Below, one piece after another: positions 32,563 to 42,561 of a stretch of 64,000 bases of DNA (the first letter of the stretch is position 1; every line of letters starts with the position of its first letter). This DNA comes from Neoechinorhynchus agilis (Eukaryota > Acanthocephala), in assembly GCA_051530055.1 (NCBI GenBank), contig CM121341.1:1426001-1490000 (forward strand). The letters are read 5' to 3'. The translations under genes and the position numbers were made by a program. Under the pieces are notes generated by a model. It did no database searches. It was not told the origin of the DNA and saw only the letters and a list, made by a program, of their open reading frames with translations.

Positions 32563-34667
32563 TTGGTGGACATTTGCCACGATACCGAAGTGTTTTTGTA
32601 ATGTCTTTGCATCGACAACAAAGTCGACGTTTGTTTAAGTGTTTGGATATAAAGTCGTTAGGATTTCGACGTTCTCGCTTGACACAATCCATCAGAATTA
32701 TACATCGATGAGCTTTCAGCGATCCCGGGTTGTGGTACAATTGATCCACTGTGCACCATTTCGATCAATTGCTTTAAACTGGAATAATTTGCTGGATGTG
32801 GCGTCTCAACCTGAGATTGTTTCGGGAATGTCTCCGGAATCGGGATAGTATTCAAGGATTCCTCGATTGCTTTTGCGGACAAACTAGCAAATTTCGCATA
32901 TTTCAGTCCCAGGATGCAAAGATGTTCCTTCGGTGATTTTCGCACCGCAAAGATGGCAGCTTAACTCATCATTTGCTTGCCGAGTTTCGGTATTATCTAC
33001 AAATTGGTTTTCGGATTTCTCGTCGGAGTCTCACGAGCTGATTCGTTTAGCAATGTTTGAACATCAGTTGATTGAACGTTTTCCGGTCGAAGCTTGGATA
33101 TAGGAACGATAGTTCCTATACACGTTTCGCAGAATTTAAATCGCCCGTAGCTGTACCATTCGATGCTCTCTTTCACTGAACATTTTGAGCAATACGAATC
33201 ATTGCAGCGGCGATGTGGATCATACGATCCTTACAGATTTTTAATCGAAGGAACGACGGATCCAATGCATTCTTGACACATACTCATATGTTCATAAGTG
33301 TACCAGATTGAACTTTGATCTGTTCCAAGCCAAATCGCAACGCCTGTCGCTGGTGGAATAATGATGTTTCGAACTCTCTGGAACAGGATTTTCATTTGAA
33401 GTTAATTCTTGAGCATCACTGAACGTAGGATTCGTCGCTTGTGTTGGCGCTTGAACAATATTTTGGTTTAAAGCATTCGTTTGCGCTGCTCCCAAAGAAG
33501 CGCTTGTTTGTTGCCCAGCTACAGCTTGAATGTTTGCCAATTGTGCCATTAATTGGGAATGTAGACAAATCCATGTTTTTTTGGCAAATGCACAATTCCC
33601 CGAACTTTTGCCATCTCGAACTTTGGTTTATCTTGCACAAAAAACAGATTTTGTCATCGCGGGAGTTCTGTTGCTGTACGCGATCAGCGTTTACGGTATT
33701 GGAACTGTTTCGGCTGGGTTGAATTCCCGTTGAATGTTGTTGTTATTTTAAGTCTTGGGTTTGAGGCGGTACCAAGAAGAACCTTTCGCTCTATAGCATT
33801 TTTGACAACTAATTTGCTCATTTGTTGACTGTCGATACTTTGAAGAACTCAGACAAGCCGATATGTTTTAAGTGTTTGCATTTTGAACGCGATTACCACC
33901 ACCTTTTTTATTTGAATCTTCGGCTGTTCCGAAAAGGGTATTTGCACATTTGCCACACGAGACTTTTTCTCTTTTGTAATACCAGGAAACACATTCATTG
34001 GTGCCACAAAGAAGACAAGGTGTTATTGTTTTGCTTTTAAGCAAACGCGAAGGAATGTTTTCTAAGCCGTGCTCTGAATCTAAAACCCCATTAACAATTT
34101 CAAGTCCAAGTATCCCGGCGTTATTGCAATTTGTAGATTCCCTTCGAATCATGTTGTCAAGCTGTTTTACAAGTCAGGATTGTTCACTGAATATTGGTTA
34201 TTGTTGAATTTTAGGCACATTTCGTCCAATAAATCCTGGAGCGTTTTGCGTCGCCGTAGAAGCTGTTCTATGATTATTGTTTTGAGCATTGCCCGAAGAT
34301 CGATTCACAAAATCAAATAACACTGGAAGGAAAGCAACGATTATTGGAGCGACTGATCTCATGCTGGCCATATGCTCGTTCATCAGGTTCACTTGTGGAG
34401 CTGGAACACTCGCAGGAAACTGGTTTGTTATTCTCGGTGAATCATTGCGAACGCCAAGAAAATCGGCCAATTCACTTTGATTTGCTGGTGGATTGAGTCG
34501 ACTATCACTGAATCCCTCGCTCCCATTTGTTACTCCAAGCTGCTTGTGATATGAGTACTCGTAGATATTTGAACGTTTGAAGGATCGACTCCGGATATTG
34601 GATTTTGTAGCAGGTTTTCCACTCGGTCAAGAAAGCCTTGAAGAATGTCACATACTGCGGGATCCAT
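32563..34667 (-). pseudogene. GATA-like multi-zinc-finger gene, broken copy in the right arm
   Basis: Same sequence and same frame breaks as the left-arm copy, so one broken gene was duplicated and the breaks did not arise twice. ATG at 34,667-34,665. Open pieces include 34,470-34,198, 34,152-33,868 and 32,945-32,658. One visible difference is an extra AT near 33,550 relative to the left arm (GTGCCATTAATTGGG). It ends at 32,563, about 120 bases earlier than the left copy, where PLE B sequence begins. Confidence 0.8.
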
Positions 34668-35016
34668 TGGTGAAACTAAATGTTCGGTTCAATGAAGAGA
34701 ATTCGGAATTTTTATCAAAGTATCGCGTTTCGAGACAATTATCATTTTATTTTTTCGTTTCTTGCCTTTATATGCCTCAGTCGAGTTACGATGCACACCG
34801 CTTGTAAGTTGGGCTGAAATTGTAGAAAACTTACAAGCAATATAACTGAAGAGGTAACCAAAAAGTTCACGAGGATGTGGTGAGGGTACTTAAGTTGGTA
34901 GCGTTGACTCGGGTGCGCGGGACCGTCGATTCCTGAGGTGATGTTTCACCCCAACCTGCGCAAAAGACCCATGGGGATTCCTGGTCGGAAATCTTAGAGA
35001 ATTATTGTTCTTGTTC
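32563..35016 (-). repeat. Right arm of the 2.45-kb inverted duplication
   Basis: Reverse complement of 15,783-18,234. The inner end joins the remnant PLE B end (GAAATTGAAACAATAATG) at 32,530-32,562. The outer end runs into the RTE B copy after 35,016. Arm content equals the left arm: PLE A tail, zinc-finger 5' flank and the broken gene. Confidence 0.85.
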
Positions 35017-36690
35017 GCAGAATATTTCCTTTACCCTTAAAAATCAGCACAAGTATGCTTCATTGCCATGCTGACGGAATGAATCTTTTGCTCTGCATCT
35101 ATCTTTCGAAAGAGTCTAGTAAGCAGTTTGAGTCCGAAGGCGTCCAAACATTTCCATAACTCAATCGGGATGTTTTCTGGACCGGCACTCTTACCAATCT
35201 TCATCCTTCTGATCTGCGATGCGGCAATCATTTATTCTCTGTGTTCAGGAGAGATCCGAAGTACTCCTTCCATCTGCTCAAAATATCGTTGTTTTGATCG
35301 AGCATCCTATCCTCGCTGCCGTTGATCATTTTGTGTCGTACGATGTCCCTTGACCTTTTGTCCCGGATTTTGGTCAACTTGAAGAAAATATCCCTCCCAT
35401 TATCTCTCCAGCTGGTCATATAGCTCTTGATCGGCTCCCCTCTTTGCTTTGAAGCATTCTCGGACAGCCTTCCTTTTTTGCGTTTTTGTATGCGTCTTTA
35501 TTATGGGTTGAAGAATCTAATATTTTCCTCGCTGCTCTTTTGACTGATTACGTCCTTGACCGTTTGACTCCACCACCACGCCTCGTTGTTCGGAAGTGGA
35601 GGTTTCCCCGACGTCATTCCCAAGATGATTTTGGCTTCCCGAAGGATAACTTCAGCCGTCTCATCCCACCAGGTTTCTACTTAGACTACGTCCTCGCTTG
35701 GTTTCTGGGGGAGCACAATCACAATCTTTTCTTTGAGGGCAGGATCTTTTAGCTTCCACGACTTGATGTTTGCCTTTTACCCTAATCCTAAGGTCGGCCA
35801 CGAGTAATCTATGTTGCATCGCACACTCCTCTCCTAGTATTATCTTGACATTCCAGACTTCGCCCCACTTCGCTATCGGGTACAAAATAAAATTGATTTG
35901 ATCTTCCACCGTTTGAGTATGTGTAAAGGTGCCGTGGGTCTTTTTTGAAGTATGTATTCTAAATACGCAACTCCAACGCCGTTGTATAATCCAACAGTCT
36001 TACACCCTCGGCGTTCCTTGATCCTACACTGTGTCCTCCATGAATTCGCTCGTAGCCATCTCTCGGTCCCACGTGTCCGTGATAGATCCAGCCAAAATTC
36101 ATCTTTCTCCTCCTCGCTGCAATCGACCTGCGGGGCGTATGCAGCCACTACTGTCGTGATTTCACCACTCCCGTTTCTCCTCACCACCATAACTCGATCA
36201 CTTGTTCTTTTCACTTCCATTACATCGTCGACTATGTCTTTAGCGATTACAATACTGACCCCATTTCTACCACTTGTTCCGCCACTATAAATTAGTTTAT
36301 AACCTTCTCCAACTTCTTTAGCCTTGCGTATTTTCCATCGTAGTTCTTCTATCCCGAGTATCTGAAATTTTCTTCTGCTCATCAAATCGACCACTTCTCG
36401 ACTTCTCCCTGTCATAAAACCGATTCCCATTTTTATGACTACTCGTTTCTTTAGCCAGGCCCGTCGCTAACTCGGTAACCCTAATTCATTTTTCGCATCC
36501 TCCGGGCGCCGAGTCTGCGCGTCGCATAAGGGGTATGCCCTTGTCAGATCGTTCGAAATTAAAGAACTTCACATTGGCATAGATAGTTTTGGCACAGGGT
36601 TTTAAGGCCGGATGCACTTACTGACGCCAACCCTCCTCATTTATCCAGGCTTGGGACCGGCACCGATTTTCCCCGATGGCTTGGTTGCGA
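35017..36690 (-). mobile_element. RTE-type LINE B, copy 2 (5' part: endonuclease and start of RT)
   Basis: Minus strand: leader with CGTCGCATAAGGGGTATGCC read in reverse near 36,515-36,540, then endonuclease start MGIGFMTGRSREVVDLMSRR, LGIEELRWKIRKAKE, GYKLIYSGGTSGRNGVSIVI and VAAYAPQVDCSEEEKDEFW, the linker, and RT start RRMKIGKSAGPENIPIELWK. It stops near 35,030, where the inverted arm begins, so the RT palm is missing. EELRWK replaces the family QETRWK, and several frame breaks are present. It complements RTE B copy 1, which has the RT end but no endonuclease. Confidence 0.82.
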
Positions 36691-37510
36691 ATGTGTTATA
36701 ATCAATAATGTTTTGTTCAAAAAACGCAAAGTGCTCTGAAAAAGCTGAAGAATGTTCCATGAACTAATAAGAAAATAAAAGAATGTTGAGAGGCTTTACA
36801 TACATCTCGGCAACCGACACCACGGAAGGTAACAATTCGAGCTTCAGTTTAAAATTGGCTATCAGTTACCTGATGAAAATGAATTAAAAGCGCTACACAA
36901 TGCAGGGAATACGAGCGGACATATTCTCAACCCGAGCTAAAAAGGCCAAACAAATAAAAAGAACTGTTACACAAACTTTTTTAGATGACTGATGAGGCGA
37001 GGTTTCCTCTATCGAAATATTTCCGAATAATAAAGGAATCTTTAACCGGGATTACGCTCACCAACTTTAAACGTTGATGCTCATCGTTTTTTACGGCGAA
37101 AATTCCTATACAATGACCATCTACCTTAAAAAAAACTTTCGTAAAAAAAACAAAAAATGTGGAAATAAAACTCTAAGTTACATCATCGTAGCCTCTGGGC
37201 AAAAAATGACATTATTTTGGTGAGGTATTTACCTAAAAAGTTTCGTTTTCTCATAAAAGAGCGAGCGCACAACGCGAATAATTCAGAGGAATTTCACACG
37301 AACTCGAATATTTAAAAACTTACAAGCAGTAAGTATTGGCGAGCAGCCAAAGCCCAATGACGACCAAAGATGCGATTGCATCTCAGAGGGCACATTGAAG
37401 AAATGAAAGATAATTAAACTCTCGAATCGTTGTGATTGGCATAAAATGCGGTGGTTACTGAAATCAAAAATTTGGAAGCTGCGGTCGCAGAGATAAGGAT
37501 CTCTGAGTAA
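36691..37510 (-). repeat. Dispersed repeat R2, copy 2 (inverted relative to copy 1)
   Basis: Reverse complement of about 20,040-20,760. On the plus strand near 36,988 it reads CTGATGAGGCGAGGTTTCC then TCTATCGAAATATTTCCG, again hammerhead-like, here with a possible GAGG/CCTC stem overlapping the core. Low complexity A-rich insertions distinguish this copy (37,127-37,155). No coding content. Confidence 0.65.
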
Positions 37511-39451
37511 TTTTTCAGCGCATCTTTGTGTGCCCTCGCGAAAAAGGAAGGTGGGATTCGTTACATTGCAATTGGAACAACCCTGCGCAGTTTAACATCA
37601 AAAATTTTAAATAAAAGGATCGCAGAAAAAGTTGGGATGCTGCTTGAGGCGATTGTTCATTCACTCTGCACGCTCATCACCGAAAACTCAAAGCCATGCG
37701 TGGTCTTGAAATGCTATTTCAAAAATGCATTCAACACAGTTTACCGAGCAGATTTGCTCAGAGTAGTTACAAATCGGACTCCAACTCCCTCAACAACCAC
37801 GTTTTGTTGTCAGAAAGCGGAGTTCAACAAGGGATCCTTTGGGCGCAATAGAATTCTTACTTGCAGTCAATCCCGTCGCGCACTCACTCCAGTCCAGCTT
37901 TAACGGCTGGTACTTGGACGATGAAGCGCTCGGAGATAACCCCTCTGTTGTACTGCACGATTTGGAGACACTCTCTGTTTCTGATCAAGAACGCCTTTTA
38001 TTCAAAACTGTTGAGCTGCGCAGCACCTTTTTTAGACATAAGATAAGCTGCAAAATTAGACGAGACGGTGAAAGCCTTCCGAGGAAATTTAAATACTCAG
38101 CTGTCGGACGAGGCCTTGCTGTAGCGTCTTGCCTGTGTGTCCGCGGGTTTGTATCCGAAAAGTATTTATATTTGTCTGCCACTTATTTGGGATCGTATGA
38201 AGCAAGCTCAAAGTAGTTAAATCCGTTCTTGGTGAGAATTACACTTTGGATGAGATTTCGTGGAGGCGTGTAGGAGACGGCTGCCTTGTGATGAGCGGTA
38301 AATATTTTTATATTTTTTAATTTAAATCTATCGATTATTTTAAATTTTAATATTGATCACAATGACACCAATTAATTACAACATCGCCAGTATTAAATCG
38401 CTGTTTAATCGTGCCTATAACTATTGCTAACCGCGATCAATAATCGATGACTAAGGCTGAATGTTGATTATTACAATCATAGAGTCAAAGATTTCAAAGC
38501 TTGGTACTTGGTTGACGCTACACTGGGAGGTGATCCCTCCGTTGTATTGCGCGATTTGGAGACGCTGATTAGGTAGACCTCGAAGATGGGCATTGAGCTC
38601 AATGCTGGAAAGTGTGAGCTCCTAGTATTAAATATCGAAGACGCCGCCAGAGGCCGTAGCTCTAGGTCTGAAACTTGTGACTCCAGAGCAACTCAGCCTC
38701 CTGGGTAGTTGCGTCTTTGATTCAAATGTGGAAGTTGAGATCAGTCGTATCATACCGAAACTTTCGTTGCTGTGCGATAGGGTGAGCGCTCTCTCGGCTC
38801 ACGAAGCGTTATTTATGATAAAGAACGCACTCTTTATCCCTCAAACATAAGGAAGGATTGGCTAAGCTCGACGACAAGGTGAGGGCTTGCCTCGAACGTA
38901 TTTTAAATGTTCAGCGCTCTGATGGGGTGTGGCGACAAGCATCATTGCCTGTGTCATCTGGAGGATTGGGCATTTGGGCGCTAGCAGACCTTGCCTTGCC
39001 AGCCCTTTTCTTGGATCGTATGAGGGGAGTCAACCGATAGCGAAGAAAATTTTGAAGGAAAAGTTCTGTCTTGACCGGGATTTCGTGGTGGCGGTTGAGG
39101 AATGGTGCCAGCAGACAGGCGCTAACCATGTTCCCGTGAATGGCCTCAGACAGACGATCTGGGACAGACCTCTCGTCGCGAGAGCCCACAGCTCTCTACT
39201 TTCAGGTTCTCGTTATGGGGTCGTCCGAGCTAGATTGTTGGCAGTTTCGACACGAGAGTCGAGGGCGTGGTTTGAGACTGTTCCTCTGACATCTGTGGGA
39301 ACTCTTCTCACTGATGAGGTAAAGAGGATCGCGGTGTTCTTAAGACTTGGTCTTCCGATATGCACGCCCCATCGCTGTCGATGTGGGTCTTTGGTTGATG
39401 CTTTCGGGCGACAAGGTCTCGTTTGCCGAAAGTCAGGTGGAAGGTTCTCAT
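37511..39451 (+). mobile_element. YLDD-type LINE, copy 2 (RT and C-terminal Cys-rich domain), broken
   Basis: Frames in order: CALAKKEGGIRYIAIGTTLR (RT-1/2, GGIR core), VVLKCYFKNAFNTVYRADLL (motif A region), WYLDDEALGDNPSVVL (motif C); after a diverged stretch, RACLERILNVQRSDGVWRQA and SLPVSSGGLGIWALADLALP; then RARLLAVSTRESRAWFETVP and CTPHRCRCGSLVDAFGRQGL followed by VCRKSGGRFS. The C-x4-C-x-C-G...D-x-F-G-x-x-x-L-x-C block is the conserved tail of a LINE family widespread in invertebrates. I do not assign a clade name. At least six breaks; motif A has lost its Asp. The region 38,217-38,460 inside is non-coding and shares sequence with 21.9 kb in inverse orientation. Confidence 0.75.
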
Positions 39452-39507
39452 AAAATTATTGTAAGAGGAACAAATTGGACGGATGTTTCAATTAAACGCT
39501 TACTCGT
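39452..39507 (+). repeat. 56-bp direct repeat, left copy
   Basis: Begins AAAATTATTGTAAGAGGAAC and ends CGCTTACTCGT. It recurs at 40,088-40,145 with one substitution and a short indel, bracketing a ~580-bp piece of zinc-finger family 5' flank. This is far longer than a normal target-site duplication. Confidence 0.85.
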
Positions 39508-40087
39508 CTGCGGGATCTATTGGTGAAACTAAATGTTCGGTTTAATGAAGAGAATTCGGAATTTTAATCAAAGTATCGCGTTTCGAGACAATTATTATTT
39601 TATTTTTTCGTTTCTTGCCTTTATACGCCTCAGTGGAGTTACGATGCACACCGCTTGTAAGTTGGGCTGAAATTGTAGAAAACTTACAAGCAATATAACT
39701 GAAGAGGTATTTTAAATAAATGATCAACACTAACAACAATCCGGGGAAACATCGCCAAACTCGAATAAAATTCACCCCGACGACAATTCTCTATGATACA
39801 AATTTCAATCGTTGTTAATGGAATTTGACGAACAATCTGACAAAAAATTGAAGGCAATTAAAAATTCTTTGTCAGTGAAGATTAAAAGATATACGATAAA
39901 TTGATGAAATAAAAATGTGATGTAAATTAAGCTTTGTTTAAACATATAAAATCTCCAGTGTTTTTCGGAACTCAAAAATGACCAAAAACGGTCGTTAATT
40001 CAGCAGTCATTGCTCGTTATTTCGAAAGTGATTATTGTCCTCAGTTATAAGTATTAATGAAAAACGAAATATTTTTTCGGTTAGATA
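39508..40087 (-). pseudogene. Zinc-finger family 5' flank with first codons only
   Basis: Minus strand order: distal flank repeat (40,093-39,815), about 100 bp of other sequence, proximal flank (39,713-39,545) including the acceptor-like TTTAG and TTTCACCA, and then the start region, where ATG reads ATA, followed by GATCCCGCAG and the direct repeat. Nothing of the finger region is present. It is the promoter part of a copy without its gene. Confidence 0.7.
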
Positions 40088-40145
40088 AAAAATTATTGTA
40101 AGAGGAATAAAATTGGACGGATGTTTCAATTAAACGCTTACTCGT
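40088..40145 (+). repeat. 58-bp direct repeat, right copy
   Basis: Partner of 39,452-39,507 (contains GGACGGATGTTTCAATTAAA). The two copies flank the zinc-finger 5'-flank piece in the same orientation. Confidence 0.85.
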
Positions 40146-40170
40146 AATGGGGTTTAAAAACCCAAAAATA

Positions 40171-40873
40171 TAAGAAAATTGCGAATATTCGCTCAATCTC
40201 ATTTCTTGTGATACGTTCATCAGAATTAGATTCGTAGCTTTTGTAAGATTTTATATTGCTCAAAGGTGATGGGATTGCAAAAACACTTTTTATTTCTCTG
40301 TTTTTGAAGAAAAAAACATGAACCACGCAGACCTGCTGCTAATAAATTATACGATCTATTTTGTTTGAAACTTATATTCTTATTTTCGTTTAGAGTCAAC
40401 CAATCCCAAGAAGTTAATTGAAGACACTTTCTAAACGCAAAAAAGAGGGGCCAATAGCAAAAAAAACTCTTGCAAATATAAATTTATAAAACATAAACGT
40501 TAAATGTCAAATTTGAGTACGAATACTCGTGAAAGGAGCTCTTTTAAGCCAATCAATAACCTCGTCTTTCAATGTAATCTACGTAGCTCGTTCTGTTAGG
40601 AATTACTAATAAGGACATCGAGAGAATATTTGTTAGCGCAAACTATGGATTGCGATTTTTTTCCATAAAATTAAAAAACCATTATAACGGATTTTTTTCT
40701 GAATGTCAATGAAGCTACGCAGCAATAATGGTCTCACATTTTTGAAAAATGCTTTTGTCCCATATCATAATAATAACCTCGATATTTCGGAAAATGGCAC
40801 AAAAACATCGTGGACATAAAATCGATATCTGAAATAAAAATATTCAAATTTATTTTAGTAGGTGACGCTGCCC
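40171..40873. repeat. Dispersed repeat R1, copy 2 (lacks the hammerhead insert)
   Basis: Direct copy of 5,929-6,666. At 40,758-40,770 it reads TGTCCCATATCATAATAATA where copy 1 has the 109-bp hammerhead-bearing insert, so this copy shows the uninterrupted site. It carries its own ~75-bp insertion beginning GAGTCAACCAATCCCAAG. The right end runs directly into a zinc-finger family fragment. Confidence 0.8.
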
Positions 40874-42006
40874 GAGCCGGTCGCTGGTGGAATAATGATG
40901 CTGCGAACTCTCTGGAACAGGATTTTCATTTGAAGTTAATTCTTGAGCATCACTGAACGTAGGATTCGTCGCTTGTGTTGGCGCTTGAACAATATTTTGG
41001 TTTAAAGCATTCGTTTGCGCTGCTCCCAAAGAAGCGCTTGTTTGTTGCCCAGCTGCAACTTGAATGTTTGCCAATTGTGCCATAATTGGGAATGTAGACA
41101 AATTCATGCATTTTTGGCAAATGCACAATTCCTCGAACTTTTGTCATCTCGAACTTTGGTTTATCTTACACAAAACACAGATTTTGTCATCGCGAGAGTT
41201 CTGTTGCTTGCGCGATCAGCGTTTACGGTATTGGAACTGTTTCGATAACGTTGATGTTATTTTAAGTCCTTGGTTTGTCTATCACGAGACCTTATAAAAG
41301 CCTTCCTGACCATTTGAGGTACACAATTCCTGCACAAAAGAAGATTATAGCAGCGGTACCAAGAAGAACCTTTCGCTCTATAGCATTTTTGACAACTAAT
41401 TTGCTCATTTGTTGACTGTCGATACTTTGAAGAACTCAGACAAGCCGATATGTTTTAAGTGTTTGCATTTTGAACGCGATTACCACCACCTTTTTTATTT
41501 GAATCTTCGGCTGTTCCGAAAAGGGTATTTGCACATTTGCCACACGAGACTTTTTCTCTTTTGTAATACCAGGAAACACATTCATTGGTGCCACAGCAAA
41601 CGCGAAGGAATGTTTTCTAAGCCGCGTTGTGAATGTAAAAACTCATTGACAATTTCAAGTCCAAGTATCCCGGCGTTATTGTAATTTGTAGCTTCCCGTC
41701 GAATCATGTTGTCAAGCTCTTTTACAAGCCAGGATTGTTCACCGTATCCTGATGGTTGTTCAATTCTGGGCACATTTCGTCCAATAAATCCTTGAGCGTC
41801 TTGCGTCGCCGTAGAAGCTATTCTTCGATCATTGTTTTGAGCATTGCCCGAAGATCGATTCACAAAATCAGGAAGGAAAGCAACGATTATTGGAGCGACT
41901 GATCTCATGCTGGCCATATGCTCGTTCATCAGGTTCACTTGTGGAGCTGGAACACTCGCAGGAAACTGGTTTGTTATTCTCGGTGAATCATTCCGCAGCT
42001 TGGTGT
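40874..42006 (-). pseudogene. GATA-like multi-zinc-finger gene, third broken copy
   Basis: Minus strand: LRNDSPRITNQFPASVPAPQ, the middle finger region with a WYYKRE finger, and CICQKCMNLSTFPIMAQLAN through APTQATNPTFSDAQEL, ending at SSQHHYSTSD. It resembles the longer architecture of the inverted-arm copies and is clearly diverged from them (for instance PLPDFVNRSSG with a deletion). Both termini are missing. The left end abuts repeat R1, the right end a perfect hairpin. Confidence 0.75.
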
Positions 42007-42050
42007 AGATGCAACACTCCATGTCCTTTTAGACATGGAGTGTTGCATCT
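42007..42050. repeat. Perfect 19-bp inverted repeat with 6-base loop
   Basis: Arms AGATGCAACACTCCATGTC (42,007-42,025) and its exact complement (42,032-42,050) flank CTTTTA. Every base pairs. It marks the boundary of the zinc-finger fragment, whose frame reads into the left arm. It could be a template-switch scar or a small hairpin RNA. Confidence 0.9.
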
Positions 42051-42561
42051 AAAGATTTTCAACCCAACCACTACGATTTCTGCCGCTTTTCGTCCCTTTT
42101 TCACCAAGGCACAGCACTCGCAATCCCAACTCGTTTCATCTTTTCTCTCCAAAGAGTCCAATCTTCTCGTATATCGTAACCTGAAATGAACATGAGGAAC
42201 CGGAATCGTAACCCACTCCAAAATCAATGGTCAGATTCATTGAACAAATCAGAACTCGAGTGTTCATGAGGATCCAAAGGGAGATTCGGGTCCTATTCTT
42301 TGTGCATTACCAAATAAACGTGTTATTGCTATAACAGTGAGCGACTTGTAGCTTTATGACGTAATGTTCGCTAAAAGGTGACATTTTGGCTTTAAATTCT
42401 TTCGTGGAAATCAGTGGGAATAAAAACGGTAGAAGGACATTTTTCTCACTGTGTGTTTAAAGAAACCGTCCGCATTGTTTCATCATGACACAATTTTTCA
42501 AGTTCAAACGCGCACATTTCTCTAACATCATACACTCGCATTCTTTTTTTCGATCTATAAC
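42051..42561. other. Intergenic sequence downstream of NUP155
   Basis: About 510 bases. A minus-strand frame (WDCECCALVKKGRKAAEIVV near 42,060-42,140) has no recognised relative. The remainder is AT-rich and presumably includes the NUP155 3' untranslated region. Confidence 0.4.
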
